NCBI GenBank assembly: GCA_018716725.1
Contig: DVJP01000010.1
Span: 1 to 64,000, forward strand
DNA from: Candidatus Merdivicinus excrementipullorum
GTDB taxonomy: Bacteria; Bacillota; Clostridia; Oscillospirales; Ruminococcaceae
Reading direction: 5' to 3'
Length of the DNA stretch: 64,000 bases
Positions 62,471 to 64,000 of the stretch are shown piece after piece. Under the pieces are notes generated by a model that saw only the letters and a list, made by a program, of their open reading frames with translations, made no database searches and was not told the DNA's origin. How positions within the stretch are numbered: the first letter of the stretch is position 1; every line of letters begins with the position of its first letter. The translations under genes were made by a program, and so were the position numbers.

Positions 62471-64000
62471 TTATTTATGCCGTCTGTAATCAGGCAGCAG
62501 TTTGGGAGAGACAATATCCGAATGGATACCGGCTTCTTCCATCTCTTTTTTGAAAGCGTCCACATGCGCCAGAGTCAATTCGCTGACCTGAACATCCTTG
62601 GATTTCTCCGCGGCGTTGCGGCCGGCGTTGCGGCCGAAAACAATGATGTCCAGCAGAGAGTTGCCCATCAGACGGTTGCGGCCGTGGATGCCTCCGACAG
62701 CTTCGCCGGCAACAAAGAGGTTTTCCACGTTGCTCTGGCCGTTGCTGGCGATGTCGATGCCGCCGTTTTGATAATGCAGGGTGGGGTAAACCAGAATGGG
62801 TTCTTTACGGATGTCAATATCATATTTGCCGAACATCCGCAGCATGGCGGGGATGCGTTTTTCGATAGTGCCTTCGCCGCCCTTCAGCTCGATCATCGGG
62901 GTGTCCAGCCAAACGCCGACGCCCTCGGGGGTCGTAACGCCCTTGCCCCGGTCGGAGCACTCCCGGATGATGGACGCGGCGGAAACGTCGCGGGTTTCCA
63001 GGGGATGCATGAACACTTCGCCGTCAACGTTAATGAGCTTCGCGCCCAAAGAACGGACCTTCTCGGTGACCAGCGCGCCGAAAATCTGCTCGGGGTAAGC
63101 CGCGCCGGTGGGATGGTACTGGAGGGTGTCGGGGTAGAGCAGCTTCGCGCCGGCCCGGTAAGCGAGGATCAGGCCGTCGGCGGTAGCGCCGTAATGGTTG
63201 GAGGTGGGGAAGCCCTGGTAGTGGAGGCGTCCTGCGCCGCCGGTGGCGATAATCACGGTTTTAGCCCGTGCAATGAGGATTTCCTGGGTTTCCATGTTTA
63301 AAAGGACCGCGCCGGCCGCGTTGCCGTTCTTGTCCAGAATCAGCTCAATGGCGGCGGTGAAATCCACCACCGGGATACCCCGGTTGAGAACCTCGTCCCG
63401 GAGGGTGCGCATGATCTCCGCGCCGGAATAGTCCTTGGCCGCATGCATACGCTTGCGGGAGGTGCCGCCGCCGTGGGTGGTAATCATGGTGCCGTCGGGG
63501 GCCTTGTCGAACTCTACGCCCAGGTTGTTGAGCCACTGGATCGCCTCGGGGGCTTCGCTGACCAGCTTATAGAGCAGTTCCGGCTTGGCAGCGAAATGGC
63601 CGCCGCCGAAAGCGTCCAGGTAATGAATGGCGGGGCTGTCGTTGGGCTTGTCCGCCGCCTGGATGCCGCCTTCCGCCATCATGGTGTTGGCGTCGCCGAT
63701 GCGCAGCTTGGTGACGATCATGGCCTTAGCGCCGGCATTGTCCGCCTCAATAGCAGCGGAAGCGCCCGCGCCGCCGCCGCCGATGATGAGCACGTCCACA
63801 TCGTAGTCCACATGGCTTAAATCGATCTTGGCGGGGTCAATGCGGCTGTTGGCCTGAAGCAGGGCCGCCAGCTCTTTGGGAACCTTCTCGCCCTTGTTGG
63901 GACCTACCGCCAGCACGTCGAATTCTTCCTGACGGTAGTCGGGGTGATAGGTTTTCAGGAGGGTATCCTTCTCTTCCGCGGTCATTCTTCTGGGTTCCAT
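62471..64000 (-). CDS. Fumarate reductase/succinate dehydrogenase-like flavoprotein (possibly cut at window end)
   Basis: At least 509 residues. FAD-binding G-G-G-G-A-G near residue 75, H-G-G-G-T, Q-Y-H-P-T-G, E-T-R-D-V-S-A and L-H-Y-Q-N-G-G-I-D provide the flavin and dicarboxylate-binding residues of the FrdA/SdhA family. A 65-residue N-terminal extension precedes the FAD domain and the C-terminal cap is short. The first ATG coincides with the last bases of the window, so a further upstream start is possible. Heads an operon with the PQ-loop protein and the ferredoxin; probably reduces fumarate or an unsaturated acid. Confidence 0.85.
   Translation of the reverse strand: MEPRRMTAEEKDTLLKTYHPDYRQEEFDVLAVGPNKGEKVPKELAALLQANSRIDPAKIDLSHVDYDVDVLIIGGGGAGASAAIEADNAGAKAMIVTKLRIGDANTMMAEGGIQAADKPNDSPAIHYLDAFGGGHFAAKPELLYKLVSEAPEAIQWLNNLGVEFDKAPDGTMITTHGGGTSRKRMHAAKDYSGAEIMRTLRDEVLNRGIPVVDFTAAIELILDKNGNAAGAVLLNMETQEILIARAKTVIIATGGAGRLHYQGFPTSNHYGATADGLILAYRAGAKLLYPDTLQYHPTGAAYPEQIFGALVTEKVRSLGAKLINVDGEVFMHPLETRDVSAASIIRECSDRGKGVTTPEGVGVWLDTPMIELKGGEGTIEKRIPAMLRMFGKYDIDIRKEPILVYPTLHYQNGGIDIASNGQSNVENLFVAGEAVGGIHGRNRLMGNSLLDIIVFGRNAGRNAAEKSKDVQVSELTLAHVDAFKKEMEEAGIHSDIVSPKLLPDYRRHK

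Noticed and set aside
1-64000. CRISPR arrays, rRNA operons, phage genes
   Set aside because: No regularly spaced direct repeats, no rRNA sequence and no phage structural or integrase genes were seen.

Overview
The window looks like chromosome from an anaerobic, saccharolytic member of the Bacillota, class Clostridia, probably a gut species. The clues are strong AGGAGG ribosome-binding sites, consensus sigma-A promoters, three lipoprotein-dependent sugar importers without their own ATPase, a glycyl radical enzyme with its activase, YesN/AraC and LacI regulators, and a class I c-di-GMP riboswitch. No species can be named from the sequence alone. No rRNA, CRISPR array, phage gene or transposase was found.

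Layout. (1) 395-4914, minus strand: a TetR gene, two half-size ABC transporter genes and a small cysteine-rich KTR protein form a tightly coupled operon behind a consensus promoter that carries two palindromes. (2) 5263-16524, plus: glycan-uptake locus A, with a large (alpha/alpha)6-barrel hydrolase, two permeases and a binding lipoprotein, then a membrane AraC regulator broken by a frameshift at a G8 run and a second large barrel hydrolase with extra C-terminal beta domains. (3) 16884-31199, plus: two membrane diguanylate cyclases, a c-di-GMP-I riboswitch with terminator, and a ten-gene operon (VTC-like protein, DUF4956 membrane protein, CotH-like kinase, membrane-anchored glycosidase, HEAT-repeat protein, processive GT2 synthase split by a frameshift, coiled-coil protein, EAL phosphodiesterase, unknown protein). 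This reads as a self-contained c-di-GMP-controlled exopolysaccharide device. (4) 31569-48786: locus B, a mannoside-type locus with AraC regulator, uroporphyrinogen-decarboxylase-like protein, four GH130-type propellers plus one more distant propeller, a second importer, an unusual glycyl radical enzyme with activase, and a six-hairpin enzyme. (5) 49048-61561: locus C, with a LacI regulator divergent from an enolase-superfamily dehydratase, a DapA-type aldolase, a zinc dehydrogenase, a PIG-L deacetylase, a SASA esterase, a third importer and another large barrel hydrolase. (6) 61600-64000: a tRNA-like sequence, several hairpins, and a minus-strand operon for a fumarate-reductase-like flavoprotein, a PQ-loop membrane protein and a thioredoxin-like [2Fe-2S] ferredoxin.

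How it fits together. Each of loci A, B and C pairs an importer (two permeases plus lipoprotein, presumably energised by a shared ATPase encoded elsewhere) with glycan-trimming enzymes and a dedicated regulator. Locus C also carries what looks like a non-phosphorylative route from a sugar acid to pyruvate. Region 3 is different in kind. It can make c-di-GMP, sense it in RNA, build and export a polymer, and destroy the signal again, and it is the best candidate for an incompletely described system.
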